This document shows positions 11,597-23,631 of a stretch of DNA of 64,000 bases, in pieces (within the stretch, counting starts at the first letter, position 1; every line of letters begins with the position of its first letter). The notes under the pieces were generated by a model. It saw only the letters and a list, made by a program, of their open reading frames with translations. It did no database searches and was not told where the DNA came from. Both the position numbers and the translations under genes were made by a program. The stretch covers positions 806,001 to 870,000 of the forward strand of contig JACGZH010000009.1 of assembly GCA_014706385.1 (NCBI GenBank), read 5' to 3'. This stretch comes from Phaffia rhodozyma (taxonomy: Eukaryota > Basidiomycota > Tremellomycetes > Cystofilobasidiales > Mrakiaceae).

Positions 11597-14509
11597 AGTA
11601 AGCAGCCGATCGGTACGTTTACGGGTAGGTGTTGGCAATGGGATGCTAGATGGTTAGTGATGCCTGATTTATATGATGTTGTTCTATCAGGAAGACGAAT
11701 CTTGCCAATATTCGTGACGTCACCTCGGTGTCTCCGATCGTGCGTTCGCTTTGAACCAAACGGTGTTGACTCTCAAATTCTCTCGAGGCTTTTCTCTGCT
11801 CTACATGTCTTCTGTAAGATAGATGATTATCTCATTGCATATAGACCTTTTTTACTGCTGAAAAATAGTGAAACGCTTACAATACTTCCGGTCTCATTTT
11901 CTAGCCAGTTCCTAATTGCCATCCACTTGCGTGTGCGATCCAGACATGTCTGTCGGCCAACAACTCGGATTCATCCAAGTGTCCTCAAGAGATCATGGCT
12001 CTATATACTTGTTGTGAGAGTCTATATCTGGCACAAGCGGAAAGAGGCAGAGAAGGTGACAAAGCTGGTGTCAAGGGTGGAGAAAGTTGTCCGAGTCTGG
12101 TAATATCTTTAGTTTCTCTCTCTTCTTAGGAGATGAGTAAGTTTTTCTTGTCTGGAAACTGTTCATTGACTTTGGCTCCTTTTGTTTTAAATCATCTCCC
12201 AAAGAGTGTGCTCAAACGCAATCTTCAAGAAAGAGGAAAGACCTATGGAGAAGTCTAGAAGGCCGAACTGTTAAGAGACAGTGTAAAAAGAGATTAATCG
12301 AGGATAGTATATCGAATGAAAGTAGTGTTAAAAGATTATCGGTGAGAGGATCAGAGGATCATAAGTAGGGATGTGTGTCTAAGCGGATGAACCTGAAAGT
12401 CAAACAAATCAACGTTTACATCCCTTCCAACCTGACGGACTCTCGGTGGTGAAGGGAAGTTGAACAAGATGACATGCTTGGACAATATCCAACACAAAGA
12501 GTAGGAAGTAGATTGTTTTCAACAAAATAGATGAGCAAAGACTGCACGTAATAGTCAGCAGCTGCTGTTGTACATGTTAGCGAAAGGTCAGCGCCATGGT
12601 CGTTGCTGACAAGACCGATAACGATGACTGATCGTTTGATGATGTTCTATCAGACAGCTAGATTTCGCTGGGTCTGGATCAATTCTCGTTGATCTTCGGT
12701 TTGGTTTTGTTCTCGCTCCTGTCCCTCTCATTCTATCAAACCTCCTATGTTTTTGTGGATACCCCGGTTCTTCATGACCTTTGGGCTTATCTCAGATTGG
12801 CAGATATGGATCTGGGGCATGCGCGGTGTGACAGAGATATCTTTCCGAGCTGACTCGGACACTTGGTGAAGGCAGTCTTTCTACATCGCCAAGATGGAGG
12901 CCCAACGGCGCTGTCTCGCCCGCTCGCTCAGTACAGGCGCCATTGGAGTGTCTGCCAGAGTTCTGATACCCATGTCGCTTCTAACTACAGTCGACGCCGA
13001 TCAGAGCACGTTCCCTGAGATCTACAGCCAGAGAACGAGGTTTTGGGTCTCGATCCAGGTCGCCGGACGCTTCTCTCGACGAGCTCAAGAGGGCTGGCCA
13101 TGTCTCTGGACAACGGCGGTCTGGCTATATAGGGCACCCAGTGGTCACTCTCTCTCGCGAGTCATGGAAGCATCTTGCAGGGGTCAATCGAGACTTTCGG
13201 AGATGGTGGCTGTGGATGGAGGATGATGCATCAATGACATCAATTCTCCGTGATGAATGCTTTCTCAGGCCCATGCTGACTGTTTAGATTGTCTTGCTGG
13301 CCTCGTCATCTTGCTTCGGATCGTCGTTCATTCAGAGCTATCAATCTCGATGATCTCCACACCACTCTCGCCCCACGTTCTCGGTCCTACTCAAGGCTCT
13401 TGACATTCTTCGCCGCCCGAAAGTGGAGACGTCTCCACTGGGGTGCGCACATCAGCCGCAAGCAAGTGTACTACAAGGTAGCGTTTCGTCTATCAGACGG
13501 ACGTCCACGTGCCTTGCTGGCCTTCGGGGACCGCGCCTTCTCATCGTCTTCTCATGAGCATGCTTCTAGCTCGATGAATACGCTTCTCTCCAAGCTGAGA
13601 GCTTCCTGCCTGGTCCAAGGTGTAAAATCCGGAAATTCCGGACATCCAAAGCGTGTCTCAAGTGCCATGGCGAGTTTTCAGGAAGAGCCAAAGTGTGGGT
13701 GATCAAAAAGTGTTGAAGTGTCTGTCGAAAAAGTCGCGTATCTAGTATATCTCAAAACAGCGTCTCGAGTACTCATCGTTCTCTCACACTCAGTGGAATA
13801 GGAATGTCAACATGTTGCGCAACATTCTGCACCTAGCCCTTCATAAGGAAGAGAACGAGGGGATGAGAATGCTGGTGTTAAACGCTGCCGCCGGTGCTCT
13901 GGTTGCTGATACTGACATTGAATTTGTCCTATCTACGTGTGAAAACTGAAACCATGGCCCATATGATCTTGGTAGTTTGTGGTCTGAGGATGCTCGAGTT
14001 TAAAAGGGCCATATATCGGTCACTCGCGATTGAGATTGTTTTCACCAAGCTTAAAGTTCACAAAATACAATGCATATGTTTGATCTAAATGTTTCTGTCA
14101 TACAAGAGACCTGTTTATACAGAGATCTATCCTAAGCGCAATATTTTAGAAAGACAACTTCGCTGTCTCCCTCGTTATGGACGGCTGAGACCAATCTTCG
14201 CCGTCATCAAAATATGTTGTCATCAAACTGAAACTTAGTTGCTGCTTTTCCCATAAGAGTGGACGGAGATGTTGACTGATTCTTCAAGTTATTATAACCC
14301 TAATCATTTATAGAAGATGGAGATTCATATAAAACTTATGTAAGAATCAACTAGACTTTTAGTCGTCCGATTCGTCCACCACTCACATTCACTACACCCT
14401 GCCCATATCCACTCTATCCTCCTTGCTCTACACCCTGATTGATTCGTATATCTATCGGTCGTAGTACTTCAGCAGTGGAGTACGATACAACACACGTTCC
14501 AAATTCGAG
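11597..14509. other. Gene-poor region with an unusual G+C-rich core
   Basis: No gene can be established in this 2.9 kb. The 5' part (to about 12.2 kb) may contain further exons of the small minus-strand gene. The core (about 12.6-13.8 kb) appears richer in G+C than its surroundings. It has intermittent open frames on the plus strand (12894-13226, 13289-13702) without clear splice sites and without recognisable domains. It ends near a tight inverted repeat, TCCGGAA-A-TTCCGGA, at about 13628-13642. The 3' part (13.8-14.5 kb) is AT-rich and is presumably the promoter and leader of FZO1. Confidence 0.4.
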
Positions 14510-17476
14510 ATGTCTCAAATTTATAAGAATACTATTCAGTCGCCTTTCACCCCGGCTTCTCCTCAGAAGGTAACCGAAGGAGGAACTTCTTTTCCTTTCG
14601 GATCGTTCAATGAGCAACCTACTCCCACTGGATTGGAAAACTCAGTGGCCGCTTATGAAGCTCAAAGGGATCGGTGAGTTCTTTAACTTCCATGGTGCTT
14701 AGGTGATAGAAGATCAAACGGATGGATACAGGGATGCAAGGATGGAATTGATCGTGCAACAGACGCGGGTCCTGTGTCTTGATTGAAGAGGAAGAAGACA
14801 TGATGAAGGAAAAGAACTCATCCCCTTGAATCGTCTTTGCTCTCTTTCTGATTCGTAGGCTTTCGACCGCTATCGACTCTACGAACGACCTTTTGAAGGA
14901 TTTCATGACCTTTAATTCGTCCAACTGGCAGATTCGATACCCTGATATTCAACCTCTGGCCACTCGTCCTCCCGTTTCCTCCGCGAGCAGCACCCCCCAC
15001 ATTAACCGATCTCTTCGAAGAAGTCTATCCTTTGCCGATGAACCTTCCCAGATCCGAAATGTTGTATTTAACAAAACCCACACTTCGTCTGTTCAACGAA
15101 TGGCAGCCCCTCGACGATCTCTTTCTCTCCTCCCGGCTTCTGAGGATTCAAAAGAGGAGACTCACACGGACGATGTTGACATCGCCGACTCTACTCATGC
15201 GACTGGATTCAAGGTCCTCAACTTGGATCTCAAGCTAGGTCCCAACCGATCTTCCAAGTCACTCGTTATGTCGCTTGAGCGATCGTCCATCTCCAAACTT
15301 CTTGACGGACGAATCAGCACTCAGACCAAGCACCTTGAGTCGCTTAAGGATCGAATCCTCGACACCTCGTCTAAGGTCCTCATCACTGGAGATTTGAACT
15401 CTGGGAAATCCACGTTCGTTAATGCTCTCCTCCGAAGAGATGTCATGCCCGTCGATCAACAGCCCTGCACAACCATCTTTTGCACCGTCCATGATGCCAG
15501 AGACAACGGCGATCGAGAGGAAGCCCACGTTCAACTTCCCGGAAAGACGTACAACCTGTCTGACAAGGCCACCTATTCTGTTCACTCGCTCGCCGAGTTG
15601 GAAGAGATGGTTGTGGATGTCGAGGACGATACGCGTCCTCCGATCCGGGTCTATGTGTCGGATACCAGGACTTCATCCGAATCTCTTATTCACAATGGCG
15701 TTGTCGACATCTCCCTTATCGATGCTCCCGGGTTGAACCGAGATTCTCTCAAGACTACGGCCGTATTTGCCAGACAAGACGAGATCGATGTCGTCGTGTT
15801 CTGTGTCTCGGCAGCCAATCACTTCACCTTGAGTGCTAAAGAGTTTATCTGGACGGCCAGCAATGAGAAGGCCTATTTATTCATCGTAGTTAACAAGTTC
15901 GACCAGATTAGGGATAAGGAAAGGTGCAAGAGAGTCATCCTCGAGCAAATCAGGCAGCTTAGCCCCAGGACTTGGGAAGATGCTGAGGAGCTTGTTCACT
16001 TTGTTGATTCTAGCCGAATCATGGAGGTACGTTCATCCTTGTCCTCCTTTTGCCGTCAGCTCGATGTCTACAGGTGTACTCACTTCTCTTCTCCTTATTG
16101 TTTGATTGTTTCTCGTCTATTTCCTGGCCAATTAGCTTGCTCAGATGGAAGGACCCCCTCCTGCTGAGACTAACTCAGAAGCTTTCGAACACCTCGAATC
16201 CGCCCTTCGATCTTTCGTCCTCGACAAGCGAGCTAAATCCAAACTCCTTCCTGTACAGACCTTTGTTTCTCACCTGCTCTCGGACCTTGACATTCTTGCT
16301 TCCGCCAACATCCTTGCCGCCAACGACGAGATTGTCCAGGCCCAGGCTGAGCTTGAGCGAACGAAGCCTATATTGGATGAGATGAAACGAGGCCAGGACG
16401 GCTTCGAGCGAAAGCTTGAATCTATCGAGGACGAGACGGTCGCTCTGTCTGGTGAACGAGCCAAGGCCAGACTTACCAAGGCTCTCGACTCAGTCGTTAG
16501 AGGAGAGATTGCTCCGGAAGCCGTAGGCATCGAGTTGCCTACCTACCCTGGCTTGCTCGATCTCTGGGATTATGCCCATGATGTCAAGCTTGCTTTGCTT
16601 GCCTCGCTCGACGCCGCCGTTGTTTTGGCCGAGCATGACGCCAGGCAGATCACTTCGATTGGAGTCAACCAGGTCTCGACGCTCGGCGAGAAGCATCTTC
16701 CTCAGGGAGTTGACCGACCAAAGAAGGTGTTCAGACCGGAGGCCATGTTTGCCCCCAAGGGTGGTAGACTTAACCGCCGAATGAGCGGTTCCATTGGAAA
16801 CGTTGGCCTCGGTCTGGCTGCCAGGCGAGATCTCTCTAACATCACCCTTGGGGACGTATTTGACGTTCACCAGCAACTCGCCCGGATCTACCGACCATTC
16901 TTCGCTGACGCCGACTCGTCCTTCACCTCAGAGGATTCCGCCAAAGAGAGCCAGGCCCTCGTCCCCTACGGATTGACTGCTGTCGGCGTCGTCTCTTTGA
17001 TTGGAGGAAAGACCTTGGCGACTCGAAGCTTGGTCGAATGTTTCTTCCGTCTGGCCGATATCCTCCGAAGCCCTGTCGCTCGCCAATGGGCAGGACCGAT
17101 CGTCGCTGCCGCTACCGTTGGATTAGGTTATTACATCCTTTCGGAGCTTCCTCGAACGATTCCTCGAAGAATCGGATCAAACATCCGACAGGCCCTGCTT
17201 GCTCAAAACGAGGAGAACGAACGATGGGACGATCAAACGGCTGGTCGGGTTTCGCTCGAGACCAAGCGAGTGCTCAGAGCTGCCGCTTGGAACCTTCGAT
17301 CGACATTCGCCGGTGCCATGGAAGAACGAGCGGAGGAGGTCAGAAGGGCAGAGGCCGGAAAGAAGAAGGCAGAGCAGGCGATCGGCTGGTTTGAGAATGT
17401 CGAGAGGCGAGCAGAGGACATCAGATTGAATGCTGGATTCAGAGTCCAGCAGAACCATAAGCAGATCCTCGCTTAA
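14510..17476 (+). CDS. FZO1: Mitofusin, outer-membrane fusion GTPase
   Basis: Fzo1 is a dynamin-like GTPase that tethers and fuses mitochondrial outer membranes. The exons are 14510-14673, 14859-16026 and 16136-17476, giving about 890 residues, near the usual size for fungal Fzo1. The N-terminal ~220 residues are Ser/Pro-rich and poorly conserved. The GTPase domain has G1 GDLNSGKST at about residue 232, an invariant-type Thr in QPCTT, G3 DAPG at about 343 and G4 NKFD at about 400. A helical middle region follows. Two neighbouring hydrophobic stretches at about residues 722-735 and 762-780, separated by a short loop, match the U-turn membrane anchor of Fzo1, and a charged C-terminal coiled coil ends the protein. 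The start MSQIYKNTIQSPFTPASPQ is the first ATG. All key GTPase motifs look intact. Confidence 0.93.
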
Positions 17477-18528
17477 GGGAACATTCTCACGTCTTTGTTT
17501 TTTTATTAGGAACGCATATATGCATTCTTACTACCTCTTCTCTTTGTCTTCCCCCCCTTGGATTTCATATTCTCTCTTCTTCTCTTCTTCCTTTGAGGAA
17601 TTCAACCCGTAGTTTGTTTGACCCATTTTGTACGATAATCTCCTCTCTCTTTCTACAGATTAATGTCTCTTCTTACAAAGACCGTTATAGTCTACTCTGT
17701 TTGTTTAGTTCTACTCTTGCCTCCTTCCCTTGTTCTTTGATTTTCTTTCGTTTCTTCTCTTTGCTCTTCGAGTGATTATTCGTGTGCCATAGTGTTATTT
17801 CTCTTCTTTCCCTTTTAGCTTTCCCTCCCTCCTCCCTTCTTCAACTTCTCCCTCCCTTCCTCCCTCCCTCCTTATCTTTACTCCGCCCCCTCCCTTCTCT
17901 GCCAGACGAAAGCTGTCACCCACATCTCAATATTTCATATCCTTGTCTTTAACTTCCATGATGAATATGTCTTTCTTCTCAGCCACTGTCTCATCTATGG
18001 TGTAACTGTCGGCGTCACAACTGTCTTTGCCAAGCCTCCTTCGCCGGCCCGGTGTTTTCCGAACAAGAGAAAAGATTAAGCCTAAAAAAGGTGAAAGGGA
18101 AGACCGATAGAAAGAAGAGGAGGGTGAATTGAGCTCATCAAAACCATAAACGATAAGGAAGCAAGACAGCAAGAAGAGGAAAGAAGAAGATAACAGGAAG
18201 GGACGGAGGGAAGGCGGAGGAAGCGAGGATCTCAAGATTATATAAAGACAAGAATCAAGCGAAAGACGGCGAGGAACGAGGGGTAAGAAAAACGGAGAGG
18301 AATCATGATATGAAGAAAAGGACGGGAAAGAAAAGTCAAAGAGTTGAACGTGGTCGAGCAACTCGGAAGAAGCGAAACTGAAGGTAAAAGAACCGACGGA
18401 TAGCAAAGAGGAGAGAAGGAAAGAACCGTTACGCCTGATCGAAAATCAGAAAATCCAGAGGGAGAAAAGAAAGTGCATGTAGAGAACGATGAAAGAAAAG
18501 AGATCGAGCAAGGGGCCCGCCCCTCTTC
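17477..18528. other. Convergent 3' region rich in pyrimidine tracts
   Basis: This region separates the stops of FZO1 and RHO1. The plus strand is strikingly C/T-rich from about 17500 to 17905 and then A/G-rich to about 18500. The same strand therefore changes from pyrimidine-rich to purine-rich near the middle, consistent with U/C-rich 3' untranslated regions on both facing genes. Open frames here are low-complexity and not believed to be genes. Confidence 0.5.
17800..17905. repeat. Homopyrimidine/homopurine tract (CCCT/CCTT-rich)
   Basis: The plus strand is almost purely C and T, with repeated TCCC, CCTCC and CTTCC units and few interruptions. Such long polypyrimidine runs can adopt triplex (H-DNA) structure and are slippage-prone. 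The visible facts are composition and position only. Confidence 0.6.
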
Positions 18529-20799
18529 TTAAAGCACGATGCAGCCAGTCTTCTTGTCCTTTCCTCCCTTTCCGCTCTTTCCTCGACCACCCTTGGCCTG
18601 AGATGACAAAAAATCGAAGATCAACAGTCTGTACATAACATGAACACGAAAGACTACACGTACGACAAGGGCCTCTCGGGTAGCAGTCTGGAAGACATCT
18701 CGAACACCTTCACCAGTTCGGGCGGAGCACTCTATGTATCGCCTGGCTCCGATCTTTTGAGCGACGGCTTGACCCTACAAAGAGGATCGAGAAAATAAAA
18801 CAAAAACATAGATCGAGTGTAAGTCTTAACTGACCATCGTGCCGGTGATGCACCGTTGAAAAACAATGGAACAAGACTAAGGGTGAAACGGAAAAACGAA
18901 CCTCGGCCTGGGAGACAGGTCGCTGGCTCGTCTTCTTGAGCTCCTCGATCGTACGAGGGTCCTGTCGAAGATCCTTCTTGCAACCGACAAGAATAATGGG
19001 AAGGTTGGAGCAGAAGTGAAGGACCTCAGAGATCCACTGTCGGATGGAAGGTTGATACGGTCAAGGCGGTGGAAAGAATGATTAATCAATATTCAGGTAC
19101 AGATTTATTCACAAAACAAAAAAAGAAAACCGTAATCAGTATTGGCCCTGTCTAGCTCCATCTGTTACTTTCTAGACAGATGCGATGTAGCGTGGAAAGA
19201 TGATCGAACCTTCTCCTGAACGTTGTCCAATGAATCCGGCGAATCAACGGAGAAGCAGATGAGAATGACATGCGAGTCGGGGTACGACAATGGTCGCAAT
19301 CGATCGTAATCCTCCTGTCCAGCGGTATCCCAGAGGGCGAGCTCGACCTTCTTACCATCGACCTCGACATCAGCCACACTGTTTGATTGAGCAATGAGAA
19401 CAGCATACATGGTCAAAGGTCTGTTCCCAGTATATTCAAAAGAATCTGCACTGAAGTTTGATAGAAGAGCAGAAAGATACCCACTAGTTTTCGAAGACAG
19501 TAGGGACGTAAACCTTGAATAAACCAGAAGCAACAAAGTTAGATTCGAGTGTGATGAACAATGGTATATACAACCGACAGTTCCACAGTATCTTCGCCGT
19601 TCAACCTCCAACCTCCCGAAGAGCATCAATACCCAGAGCTCTGTCATCCTATATAGAATTGCCCTCTCCACGTGCATCCGGCATTCTAGCCCAGAAGACT
19701 TGCGGCTAAGCAAAGCTTCCTAACAGAAACATTTCTCTAACCCCGGTCTCTCGGCCGGGTCATTCCGTCACCTTTGACTTGTATGTACGTCGGTTGGCTG
19801 ATCGTATCAACAAACTTACCTCAGGGAAGGTGCCTTTTCTACATGTATGAAAATCATCAAGAAGACAAAGACAAATACGATCAATGATGCATTAGTCACT
19901 CGCACACTCAAGGTGATTTGGACACGGAGACTTCATTCATATGAACGACATGAAGTTCTCCTGCCCGCGAATTGGATAGAAGTATGAAGATGTGAAAAGC
20001 AAGAAAGACCCACGAGAAGACGATAAGCAAACAGGTTTTTCCACAGGCTCCGTCACCTATTCATAGAAATGCCACGATACACAGAATAAACAGATATGTC
20101 CGGGAGGAAAGAGGGAAAAGATCAGCATCCGATTGCAGAATCTTAGTATTGTCATGATGCGATGATGTCGAGACTCTGAGATCGAGTGACACGTAGTAGT
20201 ATGTGTAGGGAATTGAAAACAAAGACGAAAGGGTTGAGGCGACAAGATAGTTGAGTGAAACACCGAACAGCCTTTCTCCGGCTTTTCTCGGATGATCAAA
20301 GAATCTTCGAGTGACCAAAAAAGAGAGAGAAGGAACCCGCAGGGTAGACAAGCGAGCAGAGAAGGAACAATCGGGATAGCAGGGAGGAAGATGACTCTAA
20401 AGGAACCGTTACGAACCGACTGTGCACGTGAAGAGAGGGGTGATTGCGAGATAGATGGGAAGGAAGAGGAGAAGAAGGAAAGCAAGAACAAAACAAAGTC
20501 AGTCAACTCGGCTCGTTAAGACTCTGAAGGATTAGGAAAGGCATCCTCTAAGAGAAAGCATATCTTGTTCGCTATCTGTCGTCCTTGCAGACTGACAAAC
20601 ACACGAGTGCAAAGGAAGAACAAATACGGGCAGGATGAATGAAAGATGTCCCATCGCTCTGGGTTACCTTTCATCCGGCCTGCTAGCGTTTCTTTCCCTC
20701 CCCTGCCAACAAAGACCACTCTCTGACGAAAAGACAGCGAATAGAGAGTGAAACAAAGTACATACCAATGACGAGCTTCTTTCGGACTTGTTCAAGCAT
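18529..20799 (-). CDS. RHO1: Rho-family GTPase Rho1
   Basis: Rho1 is the small GTPase that activates glucan synthase, protein kinase C and formins for wall synthesis and polarity. Spliced exons give [11 protein letters not shown], then the P-loop [21 protein letters not shown], the effector loop [103 protein letters not shown] and a polybasic tail ending in CIVL. The CIVL box predicts geranylgeranylation, since it ends in Leu. Exon 1 is 34 nt (20766-20799) and is followed by an intron of about 710 nt, long for this window. Exon 2 is 20014-20056 and exon 3 only 19 nt (19820-19838). The size is normal, with about 195 codons. The next gene upstream on the same strand is a RhoGAP. Confidence 0.95.
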
Positions 20800-21133
20800 G
20801 ATGTAAAAGTATTGATAAAAGGTGCAAGGAGAGTGGAAGTGAGAGCAAAAGAAGATTGTATGGGTGGCAAGTCGAGAGTTTGTACGGAGCGAAGAGAAAA
20901 CGAAGTTCAACTGTTAGTTCCGCGGTTACAGGGTTGACATCGAACGTAACCATATGTCACAAACAGCAGGACTGCGGCTACGAGGGACTCTTTCGGCATA
21001 TATTCTTATCTTATCCATTTTATCTGTATGTTAGCGGTACCAGTCTTCCCCTCACTTGAGCCTTGTTCCTCCTCATCACTTGACCAAGTAATGGATCTCA
21101 CCAAAATCACTCAAGAGGAATCTTACGTGTATA
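20800..21133. other. RHO1 upstream region / RhoGAP 3' end
   Basis: This 334-base spacer lies between the RhoGAP stop and the RHO1 start, both on the minus strand. It must hold the RHO1 promoter and the RhoGAP terminator. I see no coding potential. Confidence 0.5.
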
Positions 21134-23347
21134 TTAGATAGTTACTCTCGAGCCCCGTCCATAATTTCTGACTTCGTCTTCCCAAAATACTTGCGGCCTC
21201 TCAATCCAATGCGCAACAATCAATCCGAGCGTGACTTCCTTCAAGGGAGCGTTCGACCCTGATCCTTCTAACGCTGCTAGATGAGCAAGGGATGCCGATG
21301 GTTCGACAGAAGCAAGAAGCATATCCCTAGTAGGAGAATTCGACCTGATCAGACTGGTAGCAAGCGGTGTATGATTGAGAACGAGTCAGATGTGACAATT
21401 CAGGACCGATGAACTGCAGAGACCATATACTTCACAAAGAAACCTGCCTACTTTGGAGTGAAGACAATCGATAAGTTTCGAGACGTCATCAATGAGTTAC
21501 ATAACATTGTCTCGTGAAGTAGATCTGTTATTGAAATCACAGAGGACACAGTTAGGCTGGCGAATGAATATAGGTATCAGGGGTTCTTACTCACAGATCA
21601 CATAGCCTAGCAGAAGCCTGTTGTAGGGATTCAACGACCTAACCAAGAACACATGGGCAAGGAACATCAGTATAAATGCCCAGATGCTCGTTCCGATCAA
21701 ACAAAACACACGTTACAAAGTTAACTACTTACCCCAAGATAATGTCATTCAAGTATCGCTCTCCAGGCTGACTGTCCAAACAATCCGGACAGTTTGTCAC
21801 GAGGTCCCAGATGTTCTTTCCAAATAATGGCTCCTTCAACTTTCTGAAGAACAACTTGATTAGACCGGCAGCAAGATGTGGATCATCGAACAGAGTGAGT
21901 GACACCGGCTGTTCGACAAGGTACGCTTCTTCCACGCAGCGTTGAACACCTGAGGAAGGGTTTTTGCGAAAGATGCCTGAAGTGGTGAGTGCCTCGCTTG
22001 GAGGTGAGGATACAGATCGGAGACCATAGTAGTCAACATCTTCGCTATATCCCCAACGAAGATATTGGACAGAGTCTTGAATAACAGATGGGAGAACATA
22101 TTGAGTGGAGAGAGGGAATTCTTGCGAGATTTGTGTGTTGAGTGTACGGGGGGGAAGCGGAGAGGGCAAGTAGCTAGGTTCGCGCGCGAGGTTCTCTCTG
22201 GAAATCGACAAACAATTCTCAATGTTATGTAACCATTTTTTAAGCGGAAGAAGGAACGTTTTCCTTACCTGACTGTCTCTGGGGGAATCAAGATGTTGCC
22301 AATAGGTAGATGGGAGAACAACAAGGATAGCTTTTGGATATAGATGATCTTCCGGAAGACTTTCGCCGAGATTAGTGGAGTTGCTAATGTCAATATAGCT
22401 GTTATTCATCAGTCGGAAGAGGAAATTAGAAACCTGTCATCAGAAATTTCGTTCTCGCATCTCCGAGACTCTCGTCTGAATGAATCATACCTTTTGTCTT
22501 GAAATTAGGATGCACGATGAACTGCATGGAACAGTTGTACACGCGACTTGTGTCAGCCAAAGCATGTAATAATCCGCAGACAATTCTCAGCACATACAAC
22601 CAAGCGGAACGAACAAGTTGTTTTAGATTCTTTCTGAACGGCCGACCAAGCTGAGCCCATACTTTCCATATCCAAGAGAACGAAGGATAATAACTTCCAC
22701 CGGCAGCGAATATGACGAGATTGTAATCGTTCTCGACTATAAGGACGTTATGACCGATGTATGCATGTGTTTGCGCATACATGGTAGTGAAATAAGCATT
22801 TCTGCAGCGCGCATGATACATAAGAGTGAACTCTAAGAAGGAAACGAAGCATTCTGCCTACCTAGCGGTTGAAGGGTTGATACCAGTCTTCTGAATATTT
22901 TCTCAAGATCAACTGAGCGCGGGTCTGGTATGGATGCTATTGAGAAGCAGATGATGGGTCTTCCGCTATAGATTCTCTTGAGACGTTATCATTTTGGATG
23001 CTCGGTGATAGATAAGGATCCCAGACAACGTACAATTCGTCCAACCCAGCTTGCCACACAAGCCTTCTCAACCGTGGTTCTATAGACTCCTTGATCTCCT
23101 GGTAGTCAGAGCTTGACGAAGTAGCATGGATTCTACTGCTCCCAAAGGATGTCCACGATGAAACACTCGACAGACTGGGGAACGGGTGATTGAAACTAGA
23201 AGAAGGCATCGTTAAGAAAGCGCCGGTGGCCGCTTTGTTCGTCGAAGCGGGCGAGGGTGTTGAGGTTGTTGATGATAACTTGAGACCTAAGTCCGAAACT
23301 GTTGTAGACGAGGCATCAGTGGACGCAGAGAAAGGCAATCTAGACAT
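21134..23347 (-). CDS. RhoGAP with N-terminal Sec14/BCH-like domain (ARHGAP1 type)
   Basis: This is a GTPase-activating protein for Rho-family GTPases. The N-terminal ~130 residues are Ser/Thr-rich. A CRAL-TRIO/BCH-like region follows: NVLIVENDYNLVIFAAGGS, SFSWIWKVW, FRKNLKQL. Next comes a RhoGAP domain with YVLPSVIQDSVQYLR, the arginine-finger loop TTSGIFRKN, AAGLIKLFFRKLKEPLFG, YLNDIILG, SLQQASARLCDL and NSLMTSRNLSIVFTP, closely following the family pattern. The C-terminal exon ends at a TAA at 21134-21136. The arginine finger and the NLSIVF asparagine region are present, so catalytic activity is expected. The start is the ATG at 23347 (MSRLPFSASTDASS). The arrangement resembles human ARHGAP1, which targets Cdc42 and RhoA. 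The adjacent RHO1 makes Rho1 a natural candidate substrate, but that is inference. Confidence 0.85.
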
Positions 23348-23631
23348 GTTGTAGAGGTCGAGAGTGCCAACCAAGCGATCATGTTAGATGACGCGAATGA
23401 TGAACAGTCGGGTTTCGAGTATAGCCGAAAATGTTGTCTAAGTCGTAACTTAGATTCAGAAATCATCTAAGTCTGTCTCTCCGACGCTTGCCGTATCCTT
23501 TTTTTCCTTAGGGATTTCTCTCTTTGCCAACCTCCATCATCATTCGACAAGGCTCATCGTATAAGCAGCTCGCTTACAGACTTTCCGTTGTAAAAGAAAA
23601 AAAAGAAGAAGATAAAAACACGTATTCAAAC

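Noticed and set aside
11588..12103. Plus-strand open frame of 171 codons
   Set aside because: No family resemblance, no leader, and its other strand shows better candidate exons with splice signals. Probably a chance frame.
12894..13702. Possible retrotransposon gag fragment in the G+C-rich island
   Set aside because: No zinc knuckle, protease, reverse-transcriptase or integrase motif could be read in any frame, and no long terminal repeats were seen.
17927..18406. Minus-strand open frame of 159 codons near the RHO1 3' end
   Set aside because: It is a Ser/Phe/Leu low-complexity translation of a purine-rich 3' untranslated region.
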